Source of the DNA: Deltaproteobacteria bacterium
GTDB lineage: Bacteria; Myxococcota_A; Polyangia; GCA-2747355; JADLHG01
Length of the DNA stretch: 64,000 nt
Assembly (NCBI GenBank): GCA_020848905.1
Contig: JADLHG010000030.1
Location: 46,195-110,194 of the forward strand
Direction: 5' to 3'
Numbering within the stretch: the stretch's first letter is position 1; every line of letters starts with the position of its first letter. The notes under the pieces are model-generated. The model saw only the letters and a program-made list of their open reading frames with translations, had not been told where the DNA came from and made no database searches. Shown piece after piece: positions 1-8,124 of this stretch. Position numbers and translations under genes: made by a program.

Positions 1-56
1 AGCGCGTCTGCTCTTGAACGATTGACCGCGCTCGGCAAACCTCGCAGGGTAAACAG

Positions 57-782
57 ATGCAACAGCCTCGAGAAGCGCCGGCGCGCATCGCCCTCATCAC
101 CGGCGCCAGCCGCGGCATCGGTCGCGCCTGCGCCCTGCGCCTGGCCCGCGCGGGGTTCTCGATTCGCGCCCACGGTCGCGACCGCGTGGCCCTCGAGGAG
201 ACCGCACGGCTCCTGCGCGCGGCGGGGGGCGAGGTCGCCTTGCATGCGTCCGACCTGCGCACCGCGGGCGCCCTGGACGCGCTCGTCGCGTGGGCCACCG
301 AGGCTGGTCGCCTCGACGTGGTGGTGCAGAACGCCGGCTATCTCGCGCGAAGCCCGGTCCTCGAGGCGAAGTTCTCCGAATGGGACGCGGTGCTGGAGGT
401 GGACCTGCGCCTGCCGATGCAGCTCACGGCCCTCGCGCTGCCGCACCTGCTCGAGAGCCAGGGGGCGATCGTCTTCCTCGGCTCCGTGGCCGCGCTGCAG
501 GGGCTGCCCAACTCGGCCGCCTACTGCGCCGCCAAGCACGGCCTGCGCGGCTTCGCCTCGGCCCTCTTCGAGGAGGTGCGCGAGCAGGGCGTGCGCGTGG
601 CCTGCATCCACCCCGGCTTCGTGAACACCGAGATGGTCGCCGGGCGCGACGGCCTGGACTACGCGAAGATGATCCAGCCCGAGGACGTCGCCGAGCTCGT
701 CCACACCGCCGTGACGCTCCCGCCGAACGCCTGCGTCGTGGAGCTCACGGTTCGGCCCCAGCGCGCCCCGTACACCGGCTGA
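57..782 (+). CDS. SDR family NAD(P)-dependent oxidoreductase
   Basis: Classical short-chain dehydrogenase of 241 residues, a normal length for the family. The cofactor motif TGASRGIG is at residues 15-22, the NAG motif at 92-94, and the catalytic Ser143, Tyr156 and Lys160 are in the expected S-x12-Y-x3-K arrangement. A Rossmann fold binding NAD(P)(H) in the cytoplasm follows from the family. The Arg-rich stretch after the second beta strand (AHGRDR) would favour NADP(H), which is inference. The substrate cannot be told. The gene stands alone, 150 bases before an unrelated secreted protein. Confidence 0.93.
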   Translation: MQQPREAPARIALITGASRGIGRACALRLARAGFSIRAHGRDRVALEETARLLRAAGGEVALHASDLRTAGALDALVAWATEAGRLDVVVQNAGYLARSPVLEAKFSEWDAVLEVDLRLPMQLTALALPHLLESQGAIVFLGSVAALQGLPNSAAYCAAKHGLRGFASALFEEVREQGVRVACIHPGFVNTEMVAGRDGLDYAKMIQPEDVAELVHTAVTLPPNACVVELTVRPQRAPYTG

Positions 783-932
783 CCCGACGGACCAAGCCTC
801 CGACGGTGGCGCCATGGCTGGTAGAGCCACCGCGCCCGCCCGCAGATTCGCCGACGACGAGCCCTCCGCGGCGCCTCCGCCACGTGATCACGCGATCTTA
901 CCCCTGGCATATCTCGTGCTTGGCCTCAGCGC

Positions 933-1718
933 ATGGTCTATCGCACGGCTCGCACCTCCCGGGCTCGCCTCGGGTGGTTGCCAGCGCTGGCCCTCCTGCT
1001 CGCCGCCCCCGCGGCGCGGGCCGACCTGCGTGCGGGCCTCGCCGCGCTCTTCGGACGGGACCGGCCGCAGGTCGTGCGCAACCACGAGAAGGGGCTCGAG
1101 CTGCAGGACCAGGCCATGGAGGCCTACGCGCGGCAACGCCGCGGTAACGCCGCGTGGCACAGCGAGTGCTTCATCGTCTATCGCAATGGCGTCAAGGCGC
1201 TGCCGGATCCAACGGCTCGAGAAAAGGCGAGCCTCACGGTGAAGGTGCCCGGCGCAGGCACGGTCACGATCAAGAACACGCCGCTACGCATGGATCAGGT
1301 CTTCGTCGAGCGGCGCGGACGCCAGCTCGTCTGCGTCGAGTATGTCGAGCACAAGGCCATCAAGGTCACGGGGCTCAATGGCGCAGACGAGTACGCCCGG
1401 CGCGAAGCGAGCAAGCGCGCGGCCGACCAGTGGTACCGCTTCGAGACGCTTCTCCGGCGAAACAGCGCGGAGGTGGGAATCAAGGTCGACGGGACCTTCA
1501 TCCCTCTCGTTCGTCAGGGCAACGGCCGGACCGTCTTCTACGCCGTGGGGACCCCCTACGTGGCGTCGCAGGCAGGCGTCGCCCGCCTCGGCCAGGCCGT
1601 GCGCGCCTTCTTCTCTCCCACGCGCTCGGCTGGCGCGCGCCCCGAGGAATGGGTCACCTGGGACGGCGACGACGGCCCGCTACACATCTTCGACATGACG
1701 CTGGTCAGGACGCGCTAG
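933..1718 (+). CDS. Secreted protein of unknown function
   Basis: A 261-residue protein with a clear signal peptide: a basic start, a hydrophobic run LPALALLLAAPAARA, and probable cleavage after ARA near residue 31. The mature part is mixed alpha/beta with charged residues and no transmembrane helix, so it is probably periplasmic or exported. No family was recognised. It converges with the PsiF-like gene downstream; the 41-base gap holds a GC-rich hairpin. No strong ribosome binding site precedes the ATG, so the exact start is less certain than the reading frame. Confidence 0.75.
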   Translation: MVYRTARTSRARLGWLPALALLLAAPAARADLRAGLAALFGRDRPQVVRNHEKGLELQDQAMEAYARQRRGNAAWHSECFIVYRNGVKALPDPTAREKASLTVKVPGAGTVTIKNTPLRMDQVFVERRGRQLVCVEYVEHKAIKVTGLNGADEYARREASKRAADQWYRFETLLRRNSAEVGIKVDGTFIPLVRQGNGRTVFYAVGTPYVASQAGVARLGQAVRAFFSPTRSAGARPEEWVTWDGDDGPLHIFDMTLVRTR

Positions 1719-1730
1719 CGCGAAGGGGGG

Positions 1731-1748
1731 GCCCGGAAGCGCCCGGGC
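1731..1748. terminator. GC hairpin between convergent genes
   Basis: GCCCGG at 1731-1736 can pair with CCGGGC at 1743-1748 around a 6-base loop, in the 41-base gap between two convergent genes. There is no T-tract on either side, so a factor-independent terminator is only weakly supported. Confidence 0.35.
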
Positions 1749-1759
1749 TCGGGCAGGAG

Positions 1760-2062
1760 TTACTTCTTCTTCAGGCACTCGCTCATGAACTTCTTGCGCT
1801 CGTCCCCCTTCAGCTTCTTCTCGCCCGCTTCCTTGTTGCAGGACTTCATCCGCTCCTGCGGCGTCTGCGGCTCGGCGGGCTTGGCCTTCAGGCACTCGCT
1901 CATGAACTTCTTGCGCTCGTCCCCCTTCAGCTTCTTGTCGGTGGCCTCCTTGTTACAGGCCTTCATCTTCTCCTGCTGCGCGTTCGGCTTCTTCTCCGCG
2001 GCGCGCACCACCTGCGGCACGAACAGACAGCCCGCCAGCACCAGCATCGCTACTTTCCGCAT
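1760..2062 (-). CDS. PsiF repeat protein, exported
   Basis: A 100-residue protein with an N-terminal signal peptide (MRKVAMLVLAGCLFVPQVVRA) followed by two PsiF repeats of about 39 residues. Each repeat has the pattern MK(A/S)CNKEA-x-KKLKGDERKKFMSECLK. The PsiF family is named after an E. coli phosphate-starvation-inducible protein, and its biochemical function is unknown. The start is fixed by an excellent ribosome binding site (AGGAGG, 5 bases before the ATG). The two repeats are nearly identical at DNA level (see repeat entry), which suggests recent duplication. Confidence 0.9.
   Translation of the reverse strand: MRKVAMLVLAGCLFVPQVVRAAEKKPNAQQEKMKACNKEATDKKLKGDERKKFMSECLKAKPAEPQTPQERMKSCNKEAGEKKLKGDERKKFMSECLKKK
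1770..1936. repeat. Direct repeat of about 50 bp inside the PsiF-like gene
   Basis: The same stretch of about 50 bases occurs at 1770-1819 and again at 1887-1936, with a period of 117 bp (39 codons). It corresponds to the two protein repeats. Identity extends imperfectly into the rest of the period. Confidence 0.85.
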
Positions 2063-2191
2063 CTAGTCCTCCTCTGCGTCGGTCGATCGGGGATCCGAGC
2101 CCAACCCCTATCGCATCCCAGGACCCCTGTCAAAATCCGGCGTTCCACGGATCTGGCCTCCTTACCCCTTTCCTTTCTCGCGGGTCGGTGC

Positions 2192-2231
2192 TATTACATT
2201 TTTGTTCCATTGTTGACGGTATCGTGTAATA
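2192..2231. promoter_or_regulatory. Inverted repeat before the PaaX-like gene, possible operator
   Basis: TATTACA at 2192-2198 and TGTAATA at 2225-2231 form a perfect 7-bp inverted repeat with a 26-base spacer. It ends two bases before the ATG at 2233, in a conspicuously AT-rich patch. PaaX-type regulators bind palindromic sites and often regulate themselves, so this may be an autoregulatory operator. That role is inference. No Shine-Dalgarno sequence lies in this region. Confidence 0.4.
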
Positions 2232-2232
2232 C

Positions 2233-3138
2233 ATGCGGGGCCCGGCCATCATACTGGACGTCCTCTCGGTGCTCGACCCGCTCCCCTTGCCGGTGCGAGA
2301 GCTGGTCCGCATCACGACCCTCTGCGGGGTCTCGAGCAACGCCACGCGCGTCGCGCTGAGCCGGCTCGTCGCGGCCGGAAAGGTGGAGCACGTCCCCGGC
2401 GAGACCTCGCCCGCCTACCGCTTCACCGAGCCGACGCGCGCGCTCAACCGGTACGTGCGCGCCGCGCTCGACGCCCCCGCGGTCCGCCCCTGGACGGGAG
2501 AGTGGTGGCAGATCCTGCCCCGCGGCCGCGCGCGCACGGGCGACCCCCGCGCGCCGCGGCTCACCGCCCTCGAGGTGTTCCACTTCGCGCAGCTCCGCCG
2601 GGGGCTCTGGATCCGGCCCGCGAACCTGAGCTTCACCGACGCCCAGCTCCAGGAGCGCCTGGCCGACCTGGACGGTCGCTCGGCCGGAGCGCTCCTCGTC
2701 TGCCGCTTCGTGAATCGACGTCGCGAACGGGCCCTCGCCCGCCGGCTCTGGCCCCTGCCGCAACAGGCGAAGGCCTGTCGCCAGGCGCTACGGCGCCTCG
2801 AGCGCAGCCTCGCCGCGCTGCCCGCACTCTCCCTCGAGGCGGCGCTCCAGGAGAGCTTCGTGGTGGGCGGCGAGGTCATCCGCTTGCTCTTCCGGGACCC
2901 GCTCCTGCCCACGGAGCTCTTGCCGGCGAGCTGGCCCGCGGGCGAACTGCGCGCGCTCTTCCATCGCTACTGCGCGAAGGGCTACGAACGCTGGGCCGAG
3001 TTCGTGGGTACCGTTCCCGGAGATCGCACGGCCTTGCGCACGCTGCTGCTCGGCGCCGCCGCCCAGTCGCGCGCCGCCGCCCAGTTCCTAGGAGGTGAAG
3101 ATGCTCTCGGTACGCTACAACGGCCCCTTCCGGCCTGA
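2233..3138 (+). CDS. PaaX-like transcriptional regulator
   Basis: A 301-residue protein matching the PaaX layout: an N-terminal winged helix at about 20-70 (pattern SSNATRVALSRLVAAGKVE), then the family-typical Trp-rich strand region (WTGEWWQILP, near 88-97) and a helical C-terminal part. PaaX in E. coli is a GntR-like repressor of phenylacetate catabolism that responds to phenylacetyl-CoA. No phenylacetate genes occur nearby, so the ligand here is unknown. The 3' end overlaps the radical SAM gene by 38 bases, implying co-translation. There is no ribosome binding site before the ATG and a possible operator sits just upstream. Confidence 0.8.
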   Translation: MRGPAIILDVLSVLDPLPLPVRELVRITTLCGVSSNATRVALSRLVAAGKVEHVPGETSPAYRFTEPTRALNRYVRAALDAPAVRPWTGEWWQILPRGRARTGDPRAPRLTALEVFHFAQLRRGLWIRPANLSFTDAQLQERLADLDGRSAGALLVCRFVNRRRERALARRLWPLPQQAKACRQALRRLERSLAALPALSLEAALQESFVVGGEVIRLLFRDPLLPTELLPASWPAGELRALFHRYCAKGYERWAEFVGTVPGDRTALRTLLLGAAAQSRAAAQFLGGEDALGTLQRPLPA

Positions 3139-4057
3139 CGCGCGCTACGCCTTCGGCGTGGTGAACGTGACCAATCGCTGTAACCTCGAGTGTCGGCACT
3201 GCTTCATCTATCGCGACGGGAACGCGAACGCGGCCCCCGAGGACCCGCGCCGGGAGCCGTCGGACGACGAGCTGCTCGAGACGCTCGCCGCGCTGCGCGA
3301 CCGGCACGGGATCAAGGTCATGCTCTGGATGGGCGGCGAGCCGATGCTCCGACGCGGACTGATCGAGCGGGGGGTGGCGCTCTTCGACAGCTCGCACGTG
3401 ATCACGAACGGGACAATTCCCCTGGTCGAGCTCGGACCGCGCGCGCTCTACGTCGTCTCGCTCGACGGGCCGGAGGCGGAGAACGACGCCCTGCGAGGGG
3501 ACGGCGTCTACCGGCGCGTGCTCAGGAACCTCGGCCGGCTCCCCGAGGAGCTACGCACCCCCGTGCAGGTTCAGTGCACAGTGACCCGCAAGAACCAGCA
3601 CGCCCTCGCGAAGCTGGTCGCGGCGCTCGAGGAGACGGCCGTGCAGTGGATGACCTTCACCTTCCACGTCCCCGCGGCGAACGACCAGACCGGCTGTGCA
3701 TGGCCCACGCTCGAGGAGCGGCTCGTGGCCGTGGAGGAGGTCCGCCGCCTGACGCGCGCCCATCCGGGCTTCGTCCGCAACAGCGAGGCCGCGCTCGACC
3801 TCATGACCCCCGAGCAGGCCCCCGCCATCACCGCCCGCTGTCCGGCCCGCGCCCACGTCCTCTCCCTCTACCTCGAGGAGCAGGGCCTCACGACGCCGCA
3901 CGTCTGCTGCTACGGCAACGACGTGGACTGCTCGCGCTGCGGTGCGTGGGTCGTCTTCCAGCTCGCGGCGCTCGAGCGCGCCCGGGCCGAAGGAAAGGGC
4001 CCCGCCTCGCGGCTCACGACGTATCAGGCCTTCGTCGGCTCGACCGCCCTCGGCTGA
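3101..4057 (+). CDS. Radical SAM protein
   Basis: A 318-residue radical SAM enzyme. Cys27, Cys31 and Cys34 form the CX3CX2C motif (CNLECRHC) that binds the 4Fe-4S cluster, and the SAM-contacting GGEP motif is at 78-81. More cysteines near the C-terminus (Cys269, Cys270, Cys277, Cys280; pattern CCYGNDVDCSRC) could hold an auxiliary cluster, as in SPASM/Twitch-type relatives; this is inference. The ATG at 3101 is chosen because GGAGG at 3091-3095 is ideally spaced, although a GTG at 3095 is also in frame. It overlaps the PaaX-like gene, so the regulator probably controls or is co-expressed with it. The substrate is unknown. Confidence 0.85.
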   Translation: MLSVRYNGPFRPDARYAFGVVNVTNRCNLECRHCFIYRDGNANAAPEDPRREPSDDELLETLAALRDRHGIKVMLWMGGEPMLRRGLIERGVALFDSSHVITNGTIPLVELGPRALYVVSLDGPEAENDALRGDGVYRRVLRNLGRLPEELRTPVQVQCTVTRKNQHALAKLVAALEETAVQWMTFTFHVPAANDQTGCAWPTLEERLVAVEEVRRLTRAHPGFVRNSEAALDLMTPEQAPAITARCPARAHVLSLYLEEQGLTTPHVCCYGNDVDCSRCGAWVVFQLAALERARAEGKGPASRLTTYQAFVGSTALG

Positions 4058-4270
4058 GCCGGCGCGCCACCTCGCGCTTTCCCCATGAATTCCGCGTAAC
4101 AGCAGGCCTGAGCGGCGACCACGGTCCCGTGCTGCGCGACGGCTTGTCAGATCAGCACCCCCTCGTGCGTCTGACCCCGTGAACCGCGGAGGCCCCGAAC
4201 GTTGCTTTGCGCCATACCCACCCCGTACGATGCCAGCTGGTCCGCCCCATCCGCGGGACGAGGAAGCCGC

Positions 4271-4942
4271 GTGTCCCACGCTGCACATGAAGAGCACCTC
4301 GAACGACAGGCGCGTCGCCTGCTCGAGGCGTGGGCCTCGGAGGACGTCGTCACGGCGCATCGGGCGCTCGAGACGCTGTACGCCGAGATCCGCGGGGCGG
4401 TTCGGCGGACCTGCCACCGGCTCGAGAACTGCCTCCCGCCGCACACGACGGAAGAGGACGTCGCGCAGGAGATCTGGATCAAGCTCCAGCTCGGCCGGGG
4501 CCCCACCGACCCCTACGTGCGGGCCTTGCCCGCGCTGCTCGCGTGGGTCATCCAGGTGTCGCGCAACCACCTCATCGACCTGCGCCGACGACGACGCCAC
4601 CAGGCCGCGCTGGCCCGCGCCGCCGAGGGATCGATCGGCTGGACGGCCACCTTCACCGACCCCCTCGGCACCGAGGAGACAGTCGATCATCGGCTGCGAC
4701 TCTCCCGGGTGCTCGCGCATTTCAACGCGACCTATCCCCCGGGGGCGCGCTACCTCGAGGCCACGCTGGCCTGGCCCGAGGCCACGCCGCTCGAGCTCGC
4801 CGAGAGCCTCGGCACCTCCGTGGAGAACGTCTATCAGATCCGAACGCGCGTCACGCGCCGGGTCGCCACCTTGATCGCGTCGCAGGACGACGACCGCGGG
4901 TCGCCCCCGACGGTCCGCCCCCCCCGAAGAGGCACGCCATGA
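4271..4942 (+). CDS. ECF-like sigma-70 family RNA polymerase sigma factor
   Basis: About 223 residues. The region 2 signature (EEDVAQEIWIKLQ, then WVIQVSRNHLIDLRRRRRH) is clear, and the C-terminal part has a region 4-like helix-turn-helix (PLELAESLGTSVENVYQIRTRV). This is the layout of small alternative sigma factors that redirect RNA polymerase. The GTG at 4271 is preferred over a TTG at 4202 because GAGGAAG lies 4 bases upstream at 4260-4266. The stop overlaps the next start (ATGA at 4939-4942), so the next protein is translationally coupled and may control or depend on the sigma factor. No membrane anti-sigma factor is present. Confidence 0.88.
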   Translation: MSHAAHEEHLERQARRLLEAWASEDVVTAHRALETLYAEIRGAVRRTCHRLENCLPPHTTEEDVAQEIWIKLQLGRGPTDPYVRALPALLAWVIQVSRNHLIDLRRRRRHQAALARAAEGSIGWTATFTDPLGTEETVDHRLRLSRVLAHFNATYPPGARYLEATLAWPEATPLELAESLGTSVENVYQIRTRVTRRVATLIASQDDDRGSPPTVRPPRRGTP

Positions 4943-6069
4943 CCACACCGTCCTGGATCCCGAGCGCCAAATTGGAGGCCGAGCTTCGACAACGCGCGGG
5001 TGAGCTCGCCGGCTCGCCCGGAGAAGCTGCCGCACAGGCGGCGCGCGGACGCGACCTCCTCGAGCTCCTCGGACGGGCCCGCCTCGGCGCGGCCACGGCG
5101 TTCGTCGACGAGCTCGTCGCCTCGCACGGCGCGGCGCTGACCGACGTCGTGGAGCCCGCGCTTGCCGCGCTGGACCTGCCCGCGCTGGAGGACGCCGGCC
5201 TGACGCTCGCCGAGCGTCTCGCCGAGTTCGACGATGCGGGTTGGGACGAGCCGCCGACGGAGGCGGAGCTCGACGAGCTCGAGCGCACCCTCGAGACACG
5301 CGATCGCGTCGCCTTCGTGCTCGAGGGTGCGCGGCTCCTCGCGGGTCGGCCACCCGAGCTAGCCCCCTACGACGAGGCGGCGCTCCTTGCCTTCGACAGC
5401 GCGCTGCGCGAACGCCGCCACGGGCTCCTCTGCCTCGGAGCCCGCCGTTCGGAGCATCTCGCGCGGGTAGCTCCCGAGCACCGTGCCGAGCTCTGGTGGT
5501 GGAGCACGGGTCTGGACCTGCCGCCCGACGCACTCGAGAGCTTCGCCCTCGTCGCGCGGACCCTGCATCGCTTTCCCGAGACGCGGACGCTGCTCGAACG
5601 GCTGGTGCGCGCCGAAGGAGCGCTCGAGGACGCTCTCTCCGGCCAGCTCGCAGCGCACGCTCCCAGCGCAGCCCCTGGGCGCGGCGCACGCGTCGTGTCG
5701 CTCGCCGATTACCTTCGCGGACGCGCGCGGCGCCTCGTTGCGCCCCAAACACCCGCCGTGGCCGAGACCGCCGTCGCCGTGGCCTGCGCGGACGAGGAGG
5801 TCACGGTGCTCGAGCTTCCGGAGCTCTCGCTGTCGACGACCGACACGCACCTGATCGTCGACTACGCCGAGCAGGAGCCGCTACCCGAAGGGGACGTGCC
5901 CACGCTCTGGGCCGAGGAGGTGCCCCCGCTCGCGAGCCGGCCCACCTACGCCGGCCGATTCGAGCTCCCCATGTCGGCGCCGCACTTCGCACGCCCCTCG
6001 GCGCGGCTGCGCGTCCCCACGGCGCGCGGCTGGCTCGAGGTGCCCCTGCCCTTCGACGACGACCGATGA
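4939..6069 (+). CDS. Unknown 376-aa protein coupled to sigma factor
   Basis: A soluble acidic protein of 376 residues with no signal peptide or membrane helix. The first 230 residues are predicted helical by their Leu/Ala/Glu heptad-like pattern. The last 130 are more beta-like, contain many Pro and acidic residues, and end in WLEVPLPFDDDR. No family was recognised. ATGA overlaps at both ends (4939-4942 and 6066-6069) lock it between the sigma factor and the Lon-like protein, so the three products probably work together. A soluble anti-sigma or adaptor role is possible but unproven. Confidence 0.8.
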   Translation: MTTPSWIPSAKLEAELRQRAGELAGSPGEAAAQAARGRDLLELLGRARLGAATAFVDELVASHGAALTDVVEPALAALDLPALEDAGLTLAERLAEFDDAGWDEPPTEAELDELERTLETRDRVAFVLEGARLLAGRPPELAPYDEAALLAFDSALRERRHGLLCLGARRSEHLARVAPEHRAELWWWSTGLDLPPDALESFALVARTLHRFPETRTLLERLVRAEGALEDALSGQLAAHAPSAAPGRGARVVSLADYLRGRARRLVAPQTPAVAETAVAVACADEEVTVLELPELSLSTTDTHLIVDYAEQEPLPEGDVPTLWAEEVPPLASRPTYAGRFELPMSAPHFARPSARLRVPTARGWLEVPLPFDDDR

Positions 6070-7769
6070 GTCTCGCTGGCCCGCGCCTGGCCCAGGCCCT
6101 GCTCGGCCTCGGCACGCCCAGCTCCGCCGCGGCCTTGCTCCGCATCCACCCAGGGCACGGCCCGGCGCTGAACCGCCTCCGTGCGCGCGCCGATCGCCTC
6201 GCGGCACAGGCCTCGCCGAAGCCGGGCGTCCACGCGCTCGGCGTGGTGGAGCGCGCCGGGATCGCCGTGCCGCTCCGCGCGGACCGCGGCCTTCCCTCGC
6301 TCGACGCCGAACGCGCCGCGCTCGCGCTCTGCCGCGAGCTGCTCCGCGAGCCCACGCTCCCGTCGCTCGCGCTCCTCCTCCCCGAGGGCGTCGCGCTGGT
6401 CGGGGCGTCCCTCGGCCTGCCGGGTGCGCTGGCTTTCCTCGCGCGCTACGTGGGACGCGAGCCGCGGTGCCCCGTCTTCGCCACCGCCGAGCTCGGGGAG
6501 GCCGGCACGCTGCTGCCCGTGGCCGGGGCGCGCGAGAAGCTAGCCGCCGCGCACGCGGAGCTCTGCGGGCGAGACGGACTCGTCCTCGTACACCCCGCGA
6601 ACGCCTCGGAGGCCCCCGAAGGTCTCGCGGTGCGCGCCGTCTCGACGCTGGCCGAGGCAGCCGCCCTGGTCTTCCCCGACGGCCTCCGCGTGGATCCGAA
6701 TCTTCGCTCGTTCGACCGGGTGATCGACGACGCGCGGGCCCAGGCGCAGCCCGAGGAGGCCGTGGCCCGACTTCGCGCCTTCGACGCGCGTTCGCTCCCC
6801 GCGGCGGACCGTGCGCGCTACCTCTTCGAGCTCGGCATCCAGCTACGACACGCGGGCGACGCCGCCGGTGCCGGGGAGCTGCACCGCAGCAGTCGAGCGC
6901 TGCTCGGCGAGGTCGCGAACGTCCTCGGGCCGGTGCAGCTCGAGAACCTCGAGCTCGAGGCGCTCGCCACCGCCATCGATCAGTACGCGTTCGTCTCGCT
7001 GGAGCGGGAGCTGCGCGCGCGCCTGGCGGGCCGCTTCGAGCTCACCCACCACCGCGTGCGTTGTCGCGGCATGCTGGCGCAGGTGCTCTCGAGTCTCGGC
7101 AGCTACCGCGAAGCGATCGCGCTGCGACACGAGAACCTCCGCGCGCAACAGGAGAGCCTGGCCATGCGCGCGGAGCTCCCCCGGACGCGCTGTCACCTCC
7201 TGCGCGACCTCGCTCGCGCCGGGGAGCACGCCGCCGTCGAAGAGCAGGCCGCGCTGCTCCTCGACGACCCGCACGCGGGAGAGCCATACCAGGTGCGTTA
7301 TAACGACTGGGCGCTGCTCTTTGCGCTCGTGCGCCTCGGCCGATCCGCCGAGGCCCTCGCGTGGGTCCGCGGCGCACGCTCTCCGTTTCGAGCCCCCCCA
7401 GGCGCCGCGACGGTCGCGCTCGTCGACGGGACCGACCCTATCACGCACCATCCGGAGGTCAGCACCGCGCGCGTGCTGATCCGCGCCCTGCGCCGCGAAG
7501 GAGCTTCCGACCGGGCGGGCGCGCTCGCGGAGCGCCTCACCTCCCACGCCGGACGCCCCCTCGTTACCTGGCTGGCCGAGCTCGGCCGGCTGGAGGGCGC
7601 TCTCGGCAGCGACGAGACCGCTTCGGCGCCGCTCGCGATCCACGCGCATCGGCTGCGCGAGGCGTATTCCCCCGCTGCCGCTTTCCACGGCCAGCTCGTC
7701 GCGCTCCTCGAGTGTCCGTGTCCACCGGTGCCGGACATCGAAGACGAGATCGACGCCGTCTACTACTGA
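6066..7769 (+). CDS. Lon-protease-like domain fused to TPR-like helices
   Basis: A 567-residue protein. Residues 105-175 resemble the Lon (S16) proteolytic domain. Ser115 in VGASLGLPGAL lines up with the catalytic Ser of Lon (GPSAG), and Lys158 in LLPVAGAREKLAAAH lines up with the catalytic Lys (VLPIGGLKEKLLAAH). The Ser-Lys spacing is 43 residues, the same as Ser679/Lys722 of E. coli Lon. No AAA+ ATPase (Walker A) is present. Residues 235-560 are helical with TPR-like pairs (ELGIQLRHAGDAAGA, QVLSSLGSYREAIALRHENL). It is the third gene of the sigma factor operon with ATGA coupling. Regulated proteolysis of the sigma factor or its partner is an attractive inference. Whether the dyad is active cannot be seen from sequence. 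Confidence 0.75.
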   Translation: MSLAGPRLAQALLGLGTPSSAAALLRIHPGHGPALNRLRARADRLAAQASPKPGVHALGVVERAGIAVPLRADRGLPSLDAERAALALCRELLREPTLPSLALLLPEGVALVGASLGLPGALAFLARYVGREPRCPVFATAELGEAGTLLPVAGAREKLAAAHAELCGRDGLVLVHPANASEAPEGLAVRAVSTLAEAAALVFPDGLRVDPNLRSFDRVIDDARAQAQPEEAVARLRAFDARSLPAADRARYLFELGIQLRHAGDAAGAGELHRSSRALLGEVANVLGPVQLENLELEALATAIDQYAFVSLERELRARLAGRFELTHHRVRCRGMLAQVLSSLGSYREAIALRHENLRAQQESLAMRAELPRTRCHLLRDLARAGEHAAVEEQAALLLDDPHAGEPYQVRYNDWALLFALVRLGRSAEALAWVRGARSPFRAPPGAATVALVDGTDPITHHPEVSTARVLIRALRREGASDRAGALAERLTSHAGRPLVTWLAELGRLEGALGSDETASAPLAIHAHRLREAYSPAAAFHGQLVALLECPCPPVPDIEDEIDAVYY

Positions 7770-7858
7770 TCGACAGCAGGGCCTCCTTGTCTTCGGCTTC
7801 GGTTGTCAGGAGGATGGGGCGTCCTGCGTCTGCTTCTCACGAACCGAGGAGCAAACCC

Positions 7859-8062
7859 ATGGGGGGATACCGTCGCATCATGCAGCTCCTCGCCCACCTC
7901 GCCGCGCACCTGGTGCAGGCGGGCCGCATCACCCGCTTCGTGACCCGCGTGGTCTCCGACCCCGGCGTCCCTGTCGGGGCGAAGGCACGCACCGCGGCGG
8001 CGGCGATCCAGATGCTTCTCGAGGGAGACGTCGTTCCCGGCTCGACGCGCGCGCGCGGCTGA
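7859..8062 (+). CDS. Small protein, 67 aa, unknown
   Basis: A short reading frame with a good ribosome binding site (GAGGA, 8 bases before the ATG). It encodes a basic protein with an amphipathic helical N-terminal half (RIMQLLAHLAAHLVQAGRITRF) and no recognised family. It follows the Lon-like gene by 89 bases on the same strand and could be the last gene of that operon. An in-frame ATG at 7814 would add 15 residues, but its GGAGG lies too close. Confidence 0.5.
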   Translation: MGGYRRIMQLLAHLAAHLVQAGRITRFVTRVVSDPGVPVGAKARTAAAAIQMLLEGDVVPGSTRARG

Positions 8063-8124
8063 CGGGAGCACAGCCCGAGGGAGATCTCGAGAGCGAGCGC
8101 TCGGGCCCAGGCTAGAGGGTGTTC

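Noticed and set aside
3551..5752. Long minus-strand open frame of 733 codons opposite the radical SAM and sigma factor genes
   Set aside because: It is antisense to genes with clear motifs and has the Arg/Ala-rich composition produced by the reverse strand of GC-rich coding DNA.
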